Source: Alphaproteobacteria bacterium (GTDB lineage: Bacteria; Pseudomonadota; Alphaproteobacteria; Rhodospirillales; Casp-alpha2). From it: DNA of 56,708 nucleotides. The position numbers and the translations under genes are program-made. The stretch's first letter is position 1. The number at the start of each line of letters is the position of its first letter. Positions 35,509 through 44,750 of the stretch are shown here, one piece after another. The stretch lies in contig JACNJX010000110.1 in the NCBI GenBank assembly GCA_014382345.1, positions 1 to 56,708 on the forward strand. Reading direction: 5' to 3'. Under the pieces are notes generated by a model. The model saw only the letters and a program-made list of their open reading frames with translations, made no database searches and was not told where the DNA came from.

Positions 35509-36570
35509 ATGCTTTTTTCACGATGGATGCGCCGTCCCTTTACGGCCCCTTTGGTCACCCTTTTGGCCGGACTTGTTCTCTTGTCCTATCCTGGCGGCGC
35601 CCCCGCCACGGAATCGGCTGCCGGTTCCAGCGCCGTCGTCATCATGTATCACCGGTTCGGTGAAGCCCGGTATCCAACGACCAACGTTACCATCGAACAG
35701 TTCGAAGCCCACCTCAAGGAGCTGAAATCGGGCAGCTATACGGTCCTGCCCCTGCCGGCCATCATCAAGGCGCTGAAAAATAAAACCCGCCTTGCGGACA
35801 GAACCGTCGGGATCAGCATCGATGATGCCTATCTGTCCGTTTACACCGAGGCCTGGCCGCGCCTGAAAAAGGCCGGGTTCCCGTTTACGGTTTTTGTCGC
35901 CACCGACCCGGTGGACCAAAAAACACCCGGCTTTATGAGCTGGGATCAAATCAAGGAAATGGCCGATGCCGGCGTTACCATCGGGGCGCATACGGGCTCG
36001 CATCTGCATATGCCGAAGGTTTCCCGTGAAAAAAACTTGGGCGAGCTTGACCGTTCGTTAAAAAGCTACCGCGAGAGACTCGGCCTGACACCTGAGATTT
36101 TCGCCTATCCCTATGGGGAAAGCAGCTTAAGCGTACAGGCCATGGTCAAGGACGCCGGTTTCATCGCCGCCTTCGGCCAGCATTCCGGCGGGTTTGACGC
36201 CGCCGCCGACAGGTTCGACCTGCCCAGGTTCGCCATGAATGAAAATTATGCCGGGATGTCGCGGTTCAAATTGTCGGTCAACGCCGTGGCGCTTCCCGCC
36301 GCCGACCTTACCCCGGCCGACCCCCTGATCGGGGCGCATAATCCTCCGGCCATGGGCTTTACCCTGACCCGCGGCCTCAAGGGTCTGGACCGGCTTGCCT
36401 GCTTCACGTCGCACGCCGGACGGGCGCGGCTGGAACGGTTGGGGGAACGGCGCTTTGAGATTCGCACAGACGAGCCCTTCCCCACGGGCCGCACACGGGT
36501 GAATTGCACCCTGCCGGGACCGGACGGGCGCTGGCACTGGTTCGGACGGCAGTTCTACCGCCCGCAATAG
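35509..36570 (+). CDS. Exported polysaccharide deacetylase
   Basis: A 353-residue NodB-homology protein. ATG 35509 has a GGAG site five bases upstream and gives a signal peptide (RRPFTAPLVTLLAGLVLLSYPGG). The deacetylase domain shows VVIMYHRFG, the metal Asp pair in GISIDDAY, the HxxxH motif in IGAHTGSHLHM and FAYPYGESS, in the usual order. A C-terminal beta-rich region of about 110 residues follows, of unknown function. It removes acetyl groups from a cell-surface or wall polysaccharide. It diverges from the nitroreductase and converges with the Bax-like gene. Confidence 0.85.
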   Translation: MLFSRWMRRPFTAPLVTLLAGLVLLSYPGGAPATESAAGSSAVVIMYHRFGEARYPTTNVTIEQFEAHLKELKSGSYTVLPLPAIIKALKNKTRLADRTVGISIDDAYLSVYTEAWPRLKKAGFPFTVFVATDPVDQKTPGFMSWDQIKEMADAGVTIGAHTGSHLHMPKVSREKNLGELDRSLKSYRERLGLTPEIFAYPYGESSLSVQAMVKDAGFIAAFGQHSGGFDAAADRFDLPRFAMNENYAGMSRFKLSVNAVALPAADLTPADPLIGAHNPPAMGFTLTRGLKGLDRLACFTSHAGRARLERLGERRFEIRTDEPFPTGRTRVNCTLPGPDGRWHWFGRQFYRPQ

Positions 36571-36601
36571 GCTTCTATGGAAAGAGCTATAATCCCGCCC
36601 G

Positions 36602-37744
36602 TCAAATCAAGGGGCGCGGTTTCGGCGTTCCGTTGTACAGGCGGGCATCGTCCAGCCTATGCAGGTTGTTGCTGACGATCAGGCCACGAATGGTCTGAAC
36701 ATACTTTTCTCCGCGCTGGGAATAGCTTTTGATGTCGTCCACCAGCAACATGCCCTCCACCGGCGCGCCCTTGAGCCTGAGGCTGTGGCGCAGGCGGCGC
36801 AGCTTCCGGTAGGCCCTATGGGTGTTGAGGTTGTGGGCATAGGCGCGCACCGAATCGAGCAGGCTGGAAAAGGCGCGGACGCGGTGTTGTTTGTCCGCGT
36901 CGCGATTCGCCGGCACCAGACCGCGGGTTTCCGAAAACGTCCATTGCCCGAATATTGCGTTGCCTTCCCGCACGAAGCGCGATGTGCCCCAGCCGCTTTC
37001 TTCCGCCGCTTGCGCCAGGGCCAGGGAAGGCGGAATGATATCGACCCGCTTGAGAAGCGTTTCGATGGACGCGGATTTAAGGCCGTAGCGTTCCGTTATG
37101 ACCGTCAGCCACAGCCGGTCGACGGCAACCGGTTTCTGGCCCAGGCTGGTCTGGAAATGGATATTCCACAAACGCCGGCGGTCGCGCAGAATTTCCTCGT
37201 TAGCCTGCAACATCAGCGGCAGAACGGTTTTGAAAAACAAGGCCTTGCGTGTGTGGGTCTCGGGAATTTTTCGGATGTCGCCGGGAAGGCTGGCGAGGAA
37301 AAGCCGAGGCACGTCGGCTTTGCCGGAACCCACCCGGTCGAGGTCATAGCCCAACTGCTTGAACGTATTCGACAGTGCGACAGACGTCTTCATGCGGAGC
37401 AGGCGGTGATAGCGTTCAATGGCGTTGATGGAAAAGACGCCGGTCAAGGTGTCGATCCCGGCCATTTTGCCGACCACTTGCAGGCTGGTGTCGTCTTTCC
37501 CGTAAGACAGGGAAGAGACCGGGTTTCCATCGACAATTTCCACGCCGATCATCGGGCCGTCCAGCAGCGGGCTGGAGAACACCGGGGACACCGGCGCAGG
37601 CACGGGCTGGGAAACGGCCAGACGCAAGGACGCACGCGGCGAGACTGTATCCCTGTCCAGGGGATTCAGGACCACGGCTGCAATGAGACCGGATACGAGG
37701 CACGCAACCATAACAAGCGCGCCGTTTTCAAAACGTAGCTTCAT
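36602..37744 (-). CDS. Bax-like glucosaminidase-domain protein
   Basis: A 380-residue protein with an N-terminal membrane anchor or signal segment (MVACLVSGLIAAVVL). The C-terminal half resembles the glucosaminidase (GH73-like) domain of the Bax family, with the expected catalytic Glu in AQAAEESGWGTSRFVREGNAIFGQWTF. The middle part is predicted helical. It may cleave peptidoglycan or only bind it. The ATG at 37744 is chosen over 37768 because the first eight residues are not conserved. It overlaps nothing and converges with the deacetylase. Confidence 0.82.
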   Translation of the reverse strand: MKLRFENGALVMVACLVSGLIAAVVLNPLDRDTVSPRASLRLAVSQPVPAPVSPVFSSPLLDGPMIGVEIVDGNPVSSLSYGKDDTSLQVVGKMAGIDTLTGVFSINAIERYHRLLRMKTSVALSNTFKQLGYDLDRVGSGKADVPRLFLASLPGDIRKIPETHTRKALFFKTVLPLMLQANEEILRDRRRLWNIHFQTSLGQKPVAVDRLWLTVITERYGLKSASIETLLKRVDIIPPSLALAQAAEESGWGTSRFVREGNAIFGQWTFSETRGLVPANRDADKQHRVRAFSSLLDSVRAYAHNLNTHRAYRKLRRLRHSLRLKGAPVEGMLLVDDIKSYSQRGEKYVQTIRGLIVSNNLHRLDDARLYNGTPKPRPLI

Positions 37745-38027
37745 CAATCGTTTTTGACGGAGGGACACTGCCCTTCCGCTTCAACCCCTCAATTTGCACA
37801 AACCAATCTTTTATTATTTTTGGTCTTCCGCCCAATCCCTCCCGGGGACAAGACAGTGCGGAGCCGTTTGGCCGGCAGTGTCGAAGAGACTTCTACCACA
37901 CACGCCCCCGCCTTGACCAGCTTTTGAGCAAGGCAAAAATTCTCGTTTTTGGGAACGCGAATGTCTTTCGGAACGGCGCAAAAAGCGCGCCGGCAGGGCC
38001 ATGCCGCAAGCCGTTGATTCAACGGGC
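37745..38027. other. Intergenic region between the Bax-like gene and nfu
   Basis: This 283-bp stretch has no convincing gene. On the minus strand an open frame of 77 codons (37789-38022) exists, but it lacks a ribosome site and any recognisable motif. A hairpin CGGCGC-AAAAAGC-GCGCCG at 37974-37992 lies just after the nfu stop without a T-run and could help stop nfu transcription. Confidence 0.5.
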
Positions 38028-38573
38028 TTAGTTGATAGCGCGGACCTCGGTGACTTCCGGGATATAATGGCGAAGCATATTTTCGATGCCGTTTTTCAAC
38101 GTCGCCGTTGACGACGGACAGCCGGCGCAGGCGCCTTGCATGTGCAGGAAAACCACACCGTCCTCGAATCCCTTGTAGACGATATCGCCGCCGTCCTGGG
38201 CCACCGCCGGGCGCACCCGGGTGTCGATGAGTTCCTTGATCTGCTGGGCGATGCCATCGAGATCGGCGCTATCGGCAACGTCCGCGCCTTCTTCGATCAC
38301 CGCGTTGCCCGACTGGAAATGTTCCATGATGACGCCCAGAATCTGAGGCTTCAGGATATCCCAGTCCTTATCGTCCATTTTGGTAACGGTAATGAAATCC
38401 GCACCCAGAAAGACTCCGACAAGGCCTTCAACACCGAAAAGTCCACTCGCGAGGGGGGATTTCCCGGCCTCGGTGGCGTCGGCAAAGTTCGCCGTGCCGG
38501 ACGACATCACCGGAACACCGGGAAGAAATTTCAAAGTCGCGGGGTTGGGCGTGCGTTCGGTTTGAATAAACAT
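38028..38573 (-). CDS. Nfu-type iron-sulfur cluster carrier
   Basis: A 181-residue NifU-like Fe-S scaffold or carrier. The N-terminal Nfu domain (MFIQTERTPNPATLKFLPG) is followed by the NifU C-terminal domain with the cluster-binding CAGCPSSTATLKNGIENMLRHYIPEV. The start at 38573 gives the exact conserved N-terminus. It probably delivers 4Fe-4S clusters to targets such as MiaB, Nth or the Fe-S protein at 8900-10234 (inference). It follows trpS by about 125 bases on the same strand. Confidence 0.93.
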   Translation of the reverse strand: MFIQTERTPNPATLKFLPGVPVMSSGTANFADATEAGKSPLASGLFGVEGLVGVFLGADFITVTKMDDKDWDILKPQILGVIMEHFQSGNAVIEEGADVADSADLDGIAQQIKELIDTRVRPAVAQDGGDIVYKGFEDGVVFLHMQGACAGCPSSTATLKNGIENMLRHYIPEVTEVRAIN

Positions 38574-38661
38574 CTGTACCCTCATTTCCAAACAATTATC
38601 TCTTGGTCCCATACATGGGCCACGACGGGAAGGGAATCAAGCCTTGGTGCATATTTAGGAC

Positions 38662-38675
38662 GGGCTTTTTAGCCC
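38662..38675. terminator. Hairpin after trpS
   Basis: A GGGCT-TTTT-AGCCC hairpin lies just downstream of the trpS stop on the minus strand. It has no T-tract on either side, so it is a weak terminator or an RNA-end stabiliser. Confidence 0.35.
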
Positions 38676-38697
38676 CCCTGAAAAACCTTTTCGGCCG

Positions 38698-39708
38698 TCA
38701 ACCGCCATTCTTGGCGCGAAGAAAGCCCACGATGTCATGGACCTCCGCCAGAATCGGCGCGGCAATGGCGCGCGCGCGCTCCGCACCTTCAGCGATAATC
38801 CCGTCGACATGAGACGGCTCATCCATCAGGCGACGCATCTCTTTTTGCATCGGACCCAGTTTTTCGATCGCCAGATCGGCCAGGTCCTGCTTGAAGGCGG
38901 AAAACTGCTTGCCGCCATACTGCCGGCAAACATCGGAGATGTCCGTATCCGCCAGCGCCGCGTAGATCCCCATCAGGTTGGCGGCCTCCGGACGGCCGAC
39001 GAAATTATCCGGGCTATCGGGAAGTTCGTCGGGGTCTGTCTTGGCCTTGCGGATTTTTTTGGCGATGGCGTCCTCGTCGTCGGTCATATCGATGCGCGAC
39101 AGTTCCGACGGGTCCGACTTGCTCATTTTCGAGGTCCCGTCGCGGAGCGACATAACGCGGGCCGCGGCGCCGAAAATCAGCGGCTCGACGATAGGAAAGA
39201 AATTGACGCCGAAATCATTGTTGAACTTCTGGGCGATGTCGCGCGCCAGCTCCAGGTGCTGCTTCTGATCCTCGCCGACGGGAACGTGCGTGCCCTTATA
39301 GAGCAGGATATCGGCGGCCATCAGGTTCGGGTACGCATATAGCCCGACCGATGCGTTTTCCTTGTTCTTGCCCGCTTTTTCCTTGAACTGGGTCATCCGG
39401 TTGAGCCAGCCCAACCGCGCCACGCAGTTGAAGATCCAGGCCAGCTCCGCATGGCCGGAAACCTGGCTCTGGTTGAAGATGATGTTCCGTTTGGGATCGA
39501 TGCCTGCGGCCAGCATGGCGGCGGCGACGCTTCGGGTATTGGCGCGAAGCGTTTCGGGGTCCTGCCACACGGTCACGGCGTGCAGATCGACGACGCAAAA
39601 CAGGCATTCGTAGTCGTCCTGCAGGTGGACCCAATTTCGGATCGCGCCCAAGTAATTACCGAGGTGAAGATTGCCCGTAGGCTGAACGCCTGAAAAAATT
39701 CGTTCCAT
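38698..39708 (-). CDS. trpS: Tryptophanyl-tRNA synthetase
   Basis: A 336-residue class I aminoacyl-tRNA synthetase charging tRNA-Trp. The HIGH-equivalent motif is in [17 protein letters not shown] and the KMSKS motif in [11 protein letters not shown]. Other typical stretches are [17 protein letters not shown] and [17 protein letters not shown]. It lies downstream of murJ, a common alphaproteobacterial order, and has its own promoter candidate at 39754-39782. Confidence 0.97.
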   Translation of the reverse strand: MERIFSGVQPTGNLHLGNYLGAIRNWVHLQDDYECLFCVVDLHAVTVWQDPETLRANTRSVAAAMLAAGIDPKRNIIFNQSQVSGHAELAWIFNCVARLGWLNRMTQFKEKAGKNKENASVGLYAYPNLMAADILLYKGTHVPVGEDQKQHLELARDIAQKFNNDFGVNFFPIVEPLIFGAAARVMSLRDGTSKMSKSDPSELSRIDMTDDEDAIAKKIRKAKTDPDELPDSPDNFVGRPEAANLMGIYAALADTDISDVCRQYGGKQFSAFKQDLADLAIEKLGPMQKEMRRLMDEPSHVDGIIAEGAERARAIAAPILAEVHDIVGFLRAKNGG

Positions 39709-39753
39709 GAAACCCTTGCCTTAAAAATCGCCATCACCCGGGAAGACGACGGT

Positions 39754-39782
39754 TTTATGGCCCTTCGCGCCCATGGGGTCAA
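39754..39782 (-). promoter_or_regulatory. Candidate trpS promoter
   Basis: On the minus strand TTGACC (39782-39777) and CATAAA (39759-39754) are 17 bases apart, a good sigma-70 layout about 45 bases upstream of the trpS ATG. The octamer TCTTGACC also occurs at 39793-39800 and 39807-39814, giving three spaced copies. Confidence 0.5.
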
Positions 39783-39819
39783 GAAGGCCCCTGGTCAAGA
39801 AAACGGGGTCAAGACGGGC

Positions 39820-41373
39820 TCAGCCTGAACCGCCGCTCCGGGAAAGCGCTTTAAGGTCACTCAAGCGCGCGGCGCCCAGAACCAGAACCAGCCCCCCGAA
39901 CACGGCCATACCGCCGCCGACCAGAACCGCCAACGCCATAATCCGGTCGTTAAGCGGCCCGTTCAGTGCGGACTGCAGCACCGGCAAGGCGAAATACAAC
40001 GCCAACGCCATGCCCGCGGACGCCCCGATCATGCGCGGCACCCGCCCCGCCAGGCGGCTGTCTATGACCAGATACCCCCTTTTATGCAGGACATAGGCCA
40101 TGAGACCCGCATTGAGCCAGCTCGACACCACCGTCGCAGCGGCAATCCCGACATGCAGATAAGGCCCCATCAGGGCCAGATTGAGAATCAGATTGACGAA
40201 CAGGCACAGCACCGAAATCTTGACCGGCGTCGCCGTGTCCTCGCGCCCGAAGAACCCGGGTGCCAGCGCCTTGACCAGCACATAGGCCGGAAGCCCCGCC
40301 GCATAGACGCCTAGCGCCGCCGCCGTCGCCGCCGTTTCCCCCGCCCCGAACGCGCCGCGTTCAAATAGTACCCGGATCACCGGGTCGGCGATCACCATCA
40401 GTGCCGCCGCCGCCGGCAGGGTCAACAGCAGGGAAATTTCCAGCGCCCGGTTCTGACTGTGCAGCGCGCCCGCCGTGTCGCCGCCCCGGACCTGGCGCGA
40501 TAACAGCGGCAACAGCGCCGTGCCAACCGCGACTCCCAGTACACCCAGCGGCAACTGGTTAACACGGTCGGCGTAGAACAGGTACGAAATAGACCCCGTC
40601 GGCAGCAGCGAAGCGATGACCGTATCGATGACCAGGTTGATCTGGTAGATGCCGGCGCCAACGGCGACCGGGGCCATGCGTTTCATCAGATCGCGGACAT
40701 CCGGGCTCAATCGGGGCCGGGGTAATTTCAGCCAGACCCCTTGCCGCCCGCAGACCACATAGAGCCAGACGAATTGCACCACCCCTGCCCCCGCGACGCC
40801 CCAAGCCAGCGCGTGCGCTGCGCTCGGCGCAAAAGACGCGAAGCCCAGAATGGCCCCGATCAGGCACAGGTTCAGCAATATGGGCGTCGCCGCAGCCGCC
40901 GCGAAACGGCCGAGCGAATTCAAGACCCCTGCCATCAAGGACACCAGTGAGATGAACAAAAGGTAAGGGAACGTAATCCGCGTCAGTTCCACGGCCAGAT
41001 CGAATTTGTCCGGATTGCCGATAAACCCCGGCGCGAAGCCAAGCATCACCAGCGGCATGGCCAACTGGATCAGTAAAACGAAAACCAGCAAGACCCAGAA
41101 CAATACGCTGAAAGCCGCTTCGGCGAAGATTTTAGCGGACCGCAATCCTTCCGCTTCCACACGGCCCGCAAACATCGGCACGAAAGCCATGGAAAACGCC
41201 CCTTCGGCGAACAGGCGGCGGAACAGGTTCGGCAGCTTGAAGGCGACGAAAAAAACGTCGGCCCCGGCCGCCGCCCCCAGTACGGCGGCAATAAGAATAT
41301 CGCGGACAAAGCCCAGGACCCGGCTAATCAGGGTAAACCCGCCGACCGTGCTGATGGATTGCAGAAGTCTCAA
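39820..41373 (-). CDS. murJ: Lipid II flippase MurJ (TTG start)
   Basis: A 517-residue multi-pass membrane protein that moves the peptidoglycan precursor lipid II across the inner membrane. The N-terminus LLQSISTVGGFTLISRVLGFVRDILIAAVLGA is diagnostic. About 14 membrane helices follow. The TTG at 41373 is preceded by GGGAGG six bases upstream and produces the conserved N-terminus; the ATG at 41430 adds about 19 Gly- and Pro-rich residues and lacks support. The order glnD-murJ-trpS is conserved. Confidence 0.94.
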   Translation of the reverse strand: MRLLQSISTVGGFTLISRVLGFVRDILIAAVLGAAAGADVFFVAFKLPNLFRRLFAEGAFSMAFVPMFAGRVEAEGLRSAKIFAEAAFSVLFWVLLVFVLLIQLAMPLVMLGFAPGFIGNPDKFDLAVELTRITFPYLLFISLVSLMAGVLNSLGRFAAAAATPILLNLCLIGAILGFASFAPSAAHALAWGVAGAGVVQFVWLYVVCGRQGVWLKLPRPRLSPDVRDLMKRMAPVAVGAGIYQINLVIDTVIASLLPTGSISYLFYADRVNQLPLGVLGVAVGTALLPLLSRQVRGGDTAGALHSQNRALEISLLLTLPAAAALMVIADPVIRVLFERGAFGAGETAATAAALGVYAAGLPAYVLVKALAPGFFGREDTATPVKISVLCLFVNLILNLALMGPYLHVGIAAATVVSSWLNAGLMAYVLHKRGYLVIDSRLAGRVPRMIGASAGMALALYFALPVLQSALNGPLNDRIMALAVLVGGGMAVFGGLVLVLGAARLSDLKALSRSGGSG

Positions 41374-41491
41374 GCCTTGCCTCCCTGGCGCCCCCCTGGT
41401 GCCACCCTCATGCTCCCCTGGCGGGCCCACAGCCTGAATAGCGGTTTTTTGTGGCAGCGAAAAGGCGGCTTTTCAGGACCTTTTGCTAAAA

Positions 41492-44335
41492 TCAGAGAGG
41501 CGTTACTTCGCCTACGGCGTTGCCGGGCGCGGCTTTGTCCGTTTTTTGCCCGGCCTTTTCTTCTGCTTTGGCGGATTTGTCCTGAGGGGCCTGTTCCGTT
41601 TCTTCCGTCACCGTTTCCAGGAGCCCCATGCGCAAGGCATTCAGTTTTTCTTCCTGGTCCACCTTCAGGCCGAAGACGTCGCGGACATAAAACACGTCCA
41701 CCACGCGCTCTCCATACGTAGAAATATGGGCGCTGGAAATTTGCAGGCCCGACGCGGTCAGAAATTCCGTCACGTCGTGCAACAGGCCGAGCCTGTCCCG
41801 ACAGTTGATCTCGATAACCGTCTGGTGGTTCGACGCCTTGTTATCGATCAGCACGCGGGGCGGCACCCTGAAGGCGCCTGTGCGTTTTTGAAGGGACGCT
41901 TTCTGCGCGGCGGCCAGCTCGCGGGCGGACTGGAGCCGCCCGGACAGGGCCTGGTCGATTCGGTCATGGAGCCGCGCCAGGCGTTCTTTTGAACTGAAGG
42001 CATTTCCGTCCGCGTCCTGGATTCGGAACATGTCCAGCGCCATGCCGTTGGTCAGGGTCAGGATTTTGGCATCGACGACCGACGCGCCGCTCAAGGCAAG
42101 GGCGCCGGCCATGGTTGCGAACAGGCCGGGGTGGTCCGCTATGTAAATGACGAATTCCGTCGCCGACCGGTCTTCCTCGACACGACTGGAAATGGTCAGC
42201 TTGCGCCCACTTTCTTCAGCCTCCCTGATCAAGTTGGCATGATAGGCGAGTGTATCGGTATCGAACGACAGCCAGTAATCGTGATGGCCGCGGGAGAAGT
42301 GCGCTTCCAGGTCTTCTTGCGGCCAGTCCTTGAGGTGGGCGGCCAGTTCCGCCTTGGCCTGTTCCATCCGCTCGCCCCGGCGTTCCGACGGGACAGCGCC
42401 GGCCAGGTTTTCCTGGGCCCGGTAATACAGCTCCCGAAGCAGGCCCGCCTTCCAGTTGTTCCAGACATTGGGGCCGACCGCCCGGATATCGGCGACCGTC
42501 AGGATCAGCAAAAGGCGCAGGCGTTCCGGCGACTGAACCTCGGCGACGAAATCGCTCACCGTTTTGGGATCATAAACATCCCGCCGGAAGGCCGTGTTGC
42601 TCATCAACAAATGATGGCGCACCAGCCAGGACACGGTTTCCGTTTCCCAGTCTGTCAGGCCGAGCCTGGGGCCCAATTGTTCCGCGACGTCCGCGCCCAA
42701 CACCGAATGATCGCCGCCCCGGCCCTTGGCGATATCATGCAGGAACACCGCCAGGTAGAGGGCTCTGAGCGACTGCACCTCGCCGATGACCGAATACGAC
42801 GCCGGGTGATCGTCTTTCAGCCGCCCGGTCTCAATGCCCTTCAGGATTCCGATGGCCCGGATCGTATGCTCGTCCACCGTATAGACGTGGTACATGTCGT
42901 ATTGCATTTGCGCCACGACGCGCCGGAAGTCCGGCAGGAAGCGTCCCAGAACGCCGGCTTCATTGAGCCGCATCAACGTGATTTCCGGATCATCCCCGCA
43001 CAGCATGTCGAGGAACAACCGGTTGGCGTCCTCGTCGCGCTGCATGATTGCGTTGATCCGTTTCAGGTTTTCCGTCACCAGGCGAAGCGCGTGGGGGTGA
43101 ATGTCCGTCTTCAGGCGCTGGGCCAGGTGGAACAGCTTCAGCAGTTTCAACGGTTCCTTTTTAAAGGCGTCCTTGTCGGTAACCGTCAAGCGGTCGCCAT
43201 CGAGGACAAACCCTTCGATTTCACGTTTGCGGAAGCCGAAATCGGGCAAACGGAACCGTTGGCGTCTTTTTTTCTGCTGGTCCTCCAGCACCGCGCACAA
43301 AATCCGTGTCAGATCACCGACGTCCTTGGCGGTCAGGAAGTAGTGCTTCATGAACCGCTCCACGCCCTGGACACCGGACCGGTCGGCATAGGCCATGCTG
43401 GCGCTGATCTCGTGTTGCACATTGAAGGTCAGGCGTTCTTCCGGACGCCCGGCCAGATAATGCAGATGGCAACGCACGGTCCAAAGAAATTTCTCGGCGC
43501 GCGTAAACAGGCGCACGTCCTTGGCCGTCAGGACTCCAAGCTCCTTCAAGTCCTTCATGGTATCGACGCCGTAAAGGTATTTGGCGATCCAGAACAATGT
43601 GTGGAGATCGCGCAGCCCCCCCTTGCCTTCCTTGATGTTGGGCTCCAGCACATAGCGCGAATCGCCCATGCGGTCATGGCGCGCATCGCGTTCGGCCAGC
43701 TTGGCCTCGACAAAGGCCAGACCAGTGGACTCGCCGAATTCAGACTGGAAGCGCTTGCGGAATTCATTGAACATGTCGCGGTCCCCCCACAACCAGCGGG
43801 CCTCCAGAAGGCTGGTGCGGATGGTCATATCATCGCGCGACAGGCGCACCGCCTCCTCGATGGAGCGCGTCGCATGGCCGACCTTCAGGCCCAAATCCCA
43901 CAGCGTATAGAGGATGTATTCCACCACCTGTTCGGTGTGGGCGGTCAGCTTGTAGGGCAGCAAAAACATCAAGTCGACGTCGGAAAAGGGTGCCAGTTCC
44001 CCGCGCCCGTATCCGCCCGTGGCGGCAATGGACAAAACCTCGCCCGTGGTCGGATTGGCGAGCGGATAAACGCTGGTAAAGGCGAAATCGTGAATGGTCC
44101 GGATTAGCTGATCGACCAGATGGCAGTTGGCGCGGACCACGGTCCGGCTGGTCGCGCCGTCTTCCTCGAAACGGCGGCGGACCTCGTCCCAGCCCCGGCT
44201 GTGGGCTTTTTTAAAGATTTCCAGCACTTGGCCTTGAGTTTTCGGCGTATAGCCGGACCAGCCGACAAGCTCTTCAAGCTCGGCGGTCAGCGCCTTGCGA
44301 TCAATAATATCGCGGGGTTTCGCTATGCTGATCAT
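41492..44335 (-). CDS. glnD: Bifunctional [protein-PII] uridylyltransferase/uridylyl-removing enzyme GlnD
   Basis: A 947-residue nitrogen sensor. It modifies PII when glutamine is low and removes UMP when it is high. The nucleotidyltransferase motif ATGGYGRGELAPFSDVDLMFLLP is at about 107-129. The HD phosphohydrolase domain holds VFLHDIAKGRGGDHSVLGA near residue 540. Two ACT domains near 730 and 850 bind glutamine (YIADHPGLFATMAGALALSGASVVDAKI; EINCRDRLGLLHDVTEFLTASGLQISSAHISTYGERVVDVFYV). Its promoter is in the AT-rich gap upstream (-10 TATATA at about 44351-44356). Confidence 0.96.
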   Translation of the reverse strand: MISIAKPRDIIDRKALTAELEELVGWSGYTPKTQGQVLEIFKKAHSRGWDEVRRRFEEDGATSRTVVRANCHLVDQLIRTIHDFAFTSVYPLANPTTGEVLSIAATGGYGRGELAPFSDVDLMFLLPYKLTAHTEQVVEYILYTLWDLGLKVGHATRSIEEAVRLSRDDMTIRTSLLEARWLWGDRDMFNEFRKRFQSEFGESTGLAFVEAKLAERDARHDRMGDSRYVLEPNIKEGKGGLRDLHTLFWIAKYLYGVDTMKDLKELGVLTAKDVRLFTRAEKFLWTVRCHLHYLAGRPEERLTFNVQHEISASMAYADRSGVQGVERFMKHYFLTAKDVGDLTRILCAVLEDQQKKRRQRFRLPDFGFRKREIEGFVLDGDRLTVTDKDAFKKEPLKLLKLFHLAQRLKTDIHPHALRLVTENLKRINAIMQRDEDANRLFLDMLCGDDPEITLMRLNEAGVLGRFLPDFRRVVAQMQYDMYHVYTVDEHTIRAIGILKGIETGRLKDDHPASYSVIGEVQSLRALYLAVFLHDIAKGRGGDHSVLGADVAEQLGPRLGLTDWETETVSWLVRHHLLMSNTAFRRDVYDPKTVSDFVAEVQSPERLRLLLILTVADIRAVGPNVWNNWKAGLLRELYYRAQENLAGAVPSERRGERMEQAKAELAAHLKDWPQEDLEAHFSRGHHDYWLSFDTDTLAYHANLIREAEESGRKLTISSRVEEDRSATEFVIYIADHPGLFATMAGALALSGASVVDAKILTLTNGMALDMFRIQDADGNAFSSKERLARLHDRIDQALSGRLQSARELAAAQKASLQKRTGAFRVPPRVLIDNKASNHQTVIEINCRDRLGLLHDVTEFLTASGLQISSAHISTYGERVVDVFYVRDVFGLKVDQEEKLNALRMGLLETVTEETEQAPQDKSAKAEEKAGQKTDKAAPGNAVGEVTPL

Positions 44336-44750
44336 GGTTTTCCAAGTTCATATATAGCCCCGAGCACGGAACCGTTAAAGCGAAAGCCCAATATTAGCCG
44401 TCATGACAAGTTTATTTCGATATCGTAATATGAGCTCTTCCAAAAACCGGCGGTTCCTGCGAATAAAGTTCGGGGCGTCCTCTTTTCCAGCAATCCGGAT
44501 GCGTTGGAATATAAAACCCAGTCTGTAAAAATTAGGATTAATATAGTTTTCTTAATGAAAATACGGAAAAACTTTAACCAATATCCAAAAAAACCGATAG
44601 TTTCTTTGGAAAAATAGAATAAATAATTTAATCTTAAATTTAGCATCGTATTATAAGAAACGCCTAAAATCCGTGTTCACATCCGCAAGCATATGCGGAA
44701 TATTCTGAACAGAGACATAGCGGCGCGGAATCTTTTAATCCGGACCCGGT
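44336..44750. other. AT-rich intergenic region between mutS and glnD
   Basis: This 415-bp gap is far more AT-rich than the rest of the window; from about 44520 to 44640 most bases are A or T. The only notable frame (44401-44646, minus, 81 codons) encodes an unlikely, very hydrophobic peptide and is probably spurious. A TCCGCA-AGCATA-TGCGGA hairpin (44682-44699) sits about 50 bases after the mutS stop. The glnD-proximal end carries a plausible promoter (TTTAAC, 17 bases, TATATA on the minus strand). Confidence 0.6.

Noticed and set aside
37789-38022. A 77-codon minus-strand frame after nfu
   Set aside because: It has no ribosome site, no family resemblance and unusual composition, so I treat it as non-coding.
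37745-38027. A possible tRNA or small RNA gene
   Set aside because: No cloverleaf, T-loop sequence or terminator with a T-run could be found by eye on either strand.
42131-44107. A 658-codon plus-strand open frame over glnD
   Set aside because: The translation is His- and Gln-rich without any domain, and the opposite strand encodes a complete GlnD.
44401-44646. An 81-codon minus-strand frame in the AT-rich gap
   Set aside because: The extreme AT content gives a Phe-, Ile- and Leu-rich peptide with no recognisable motif.
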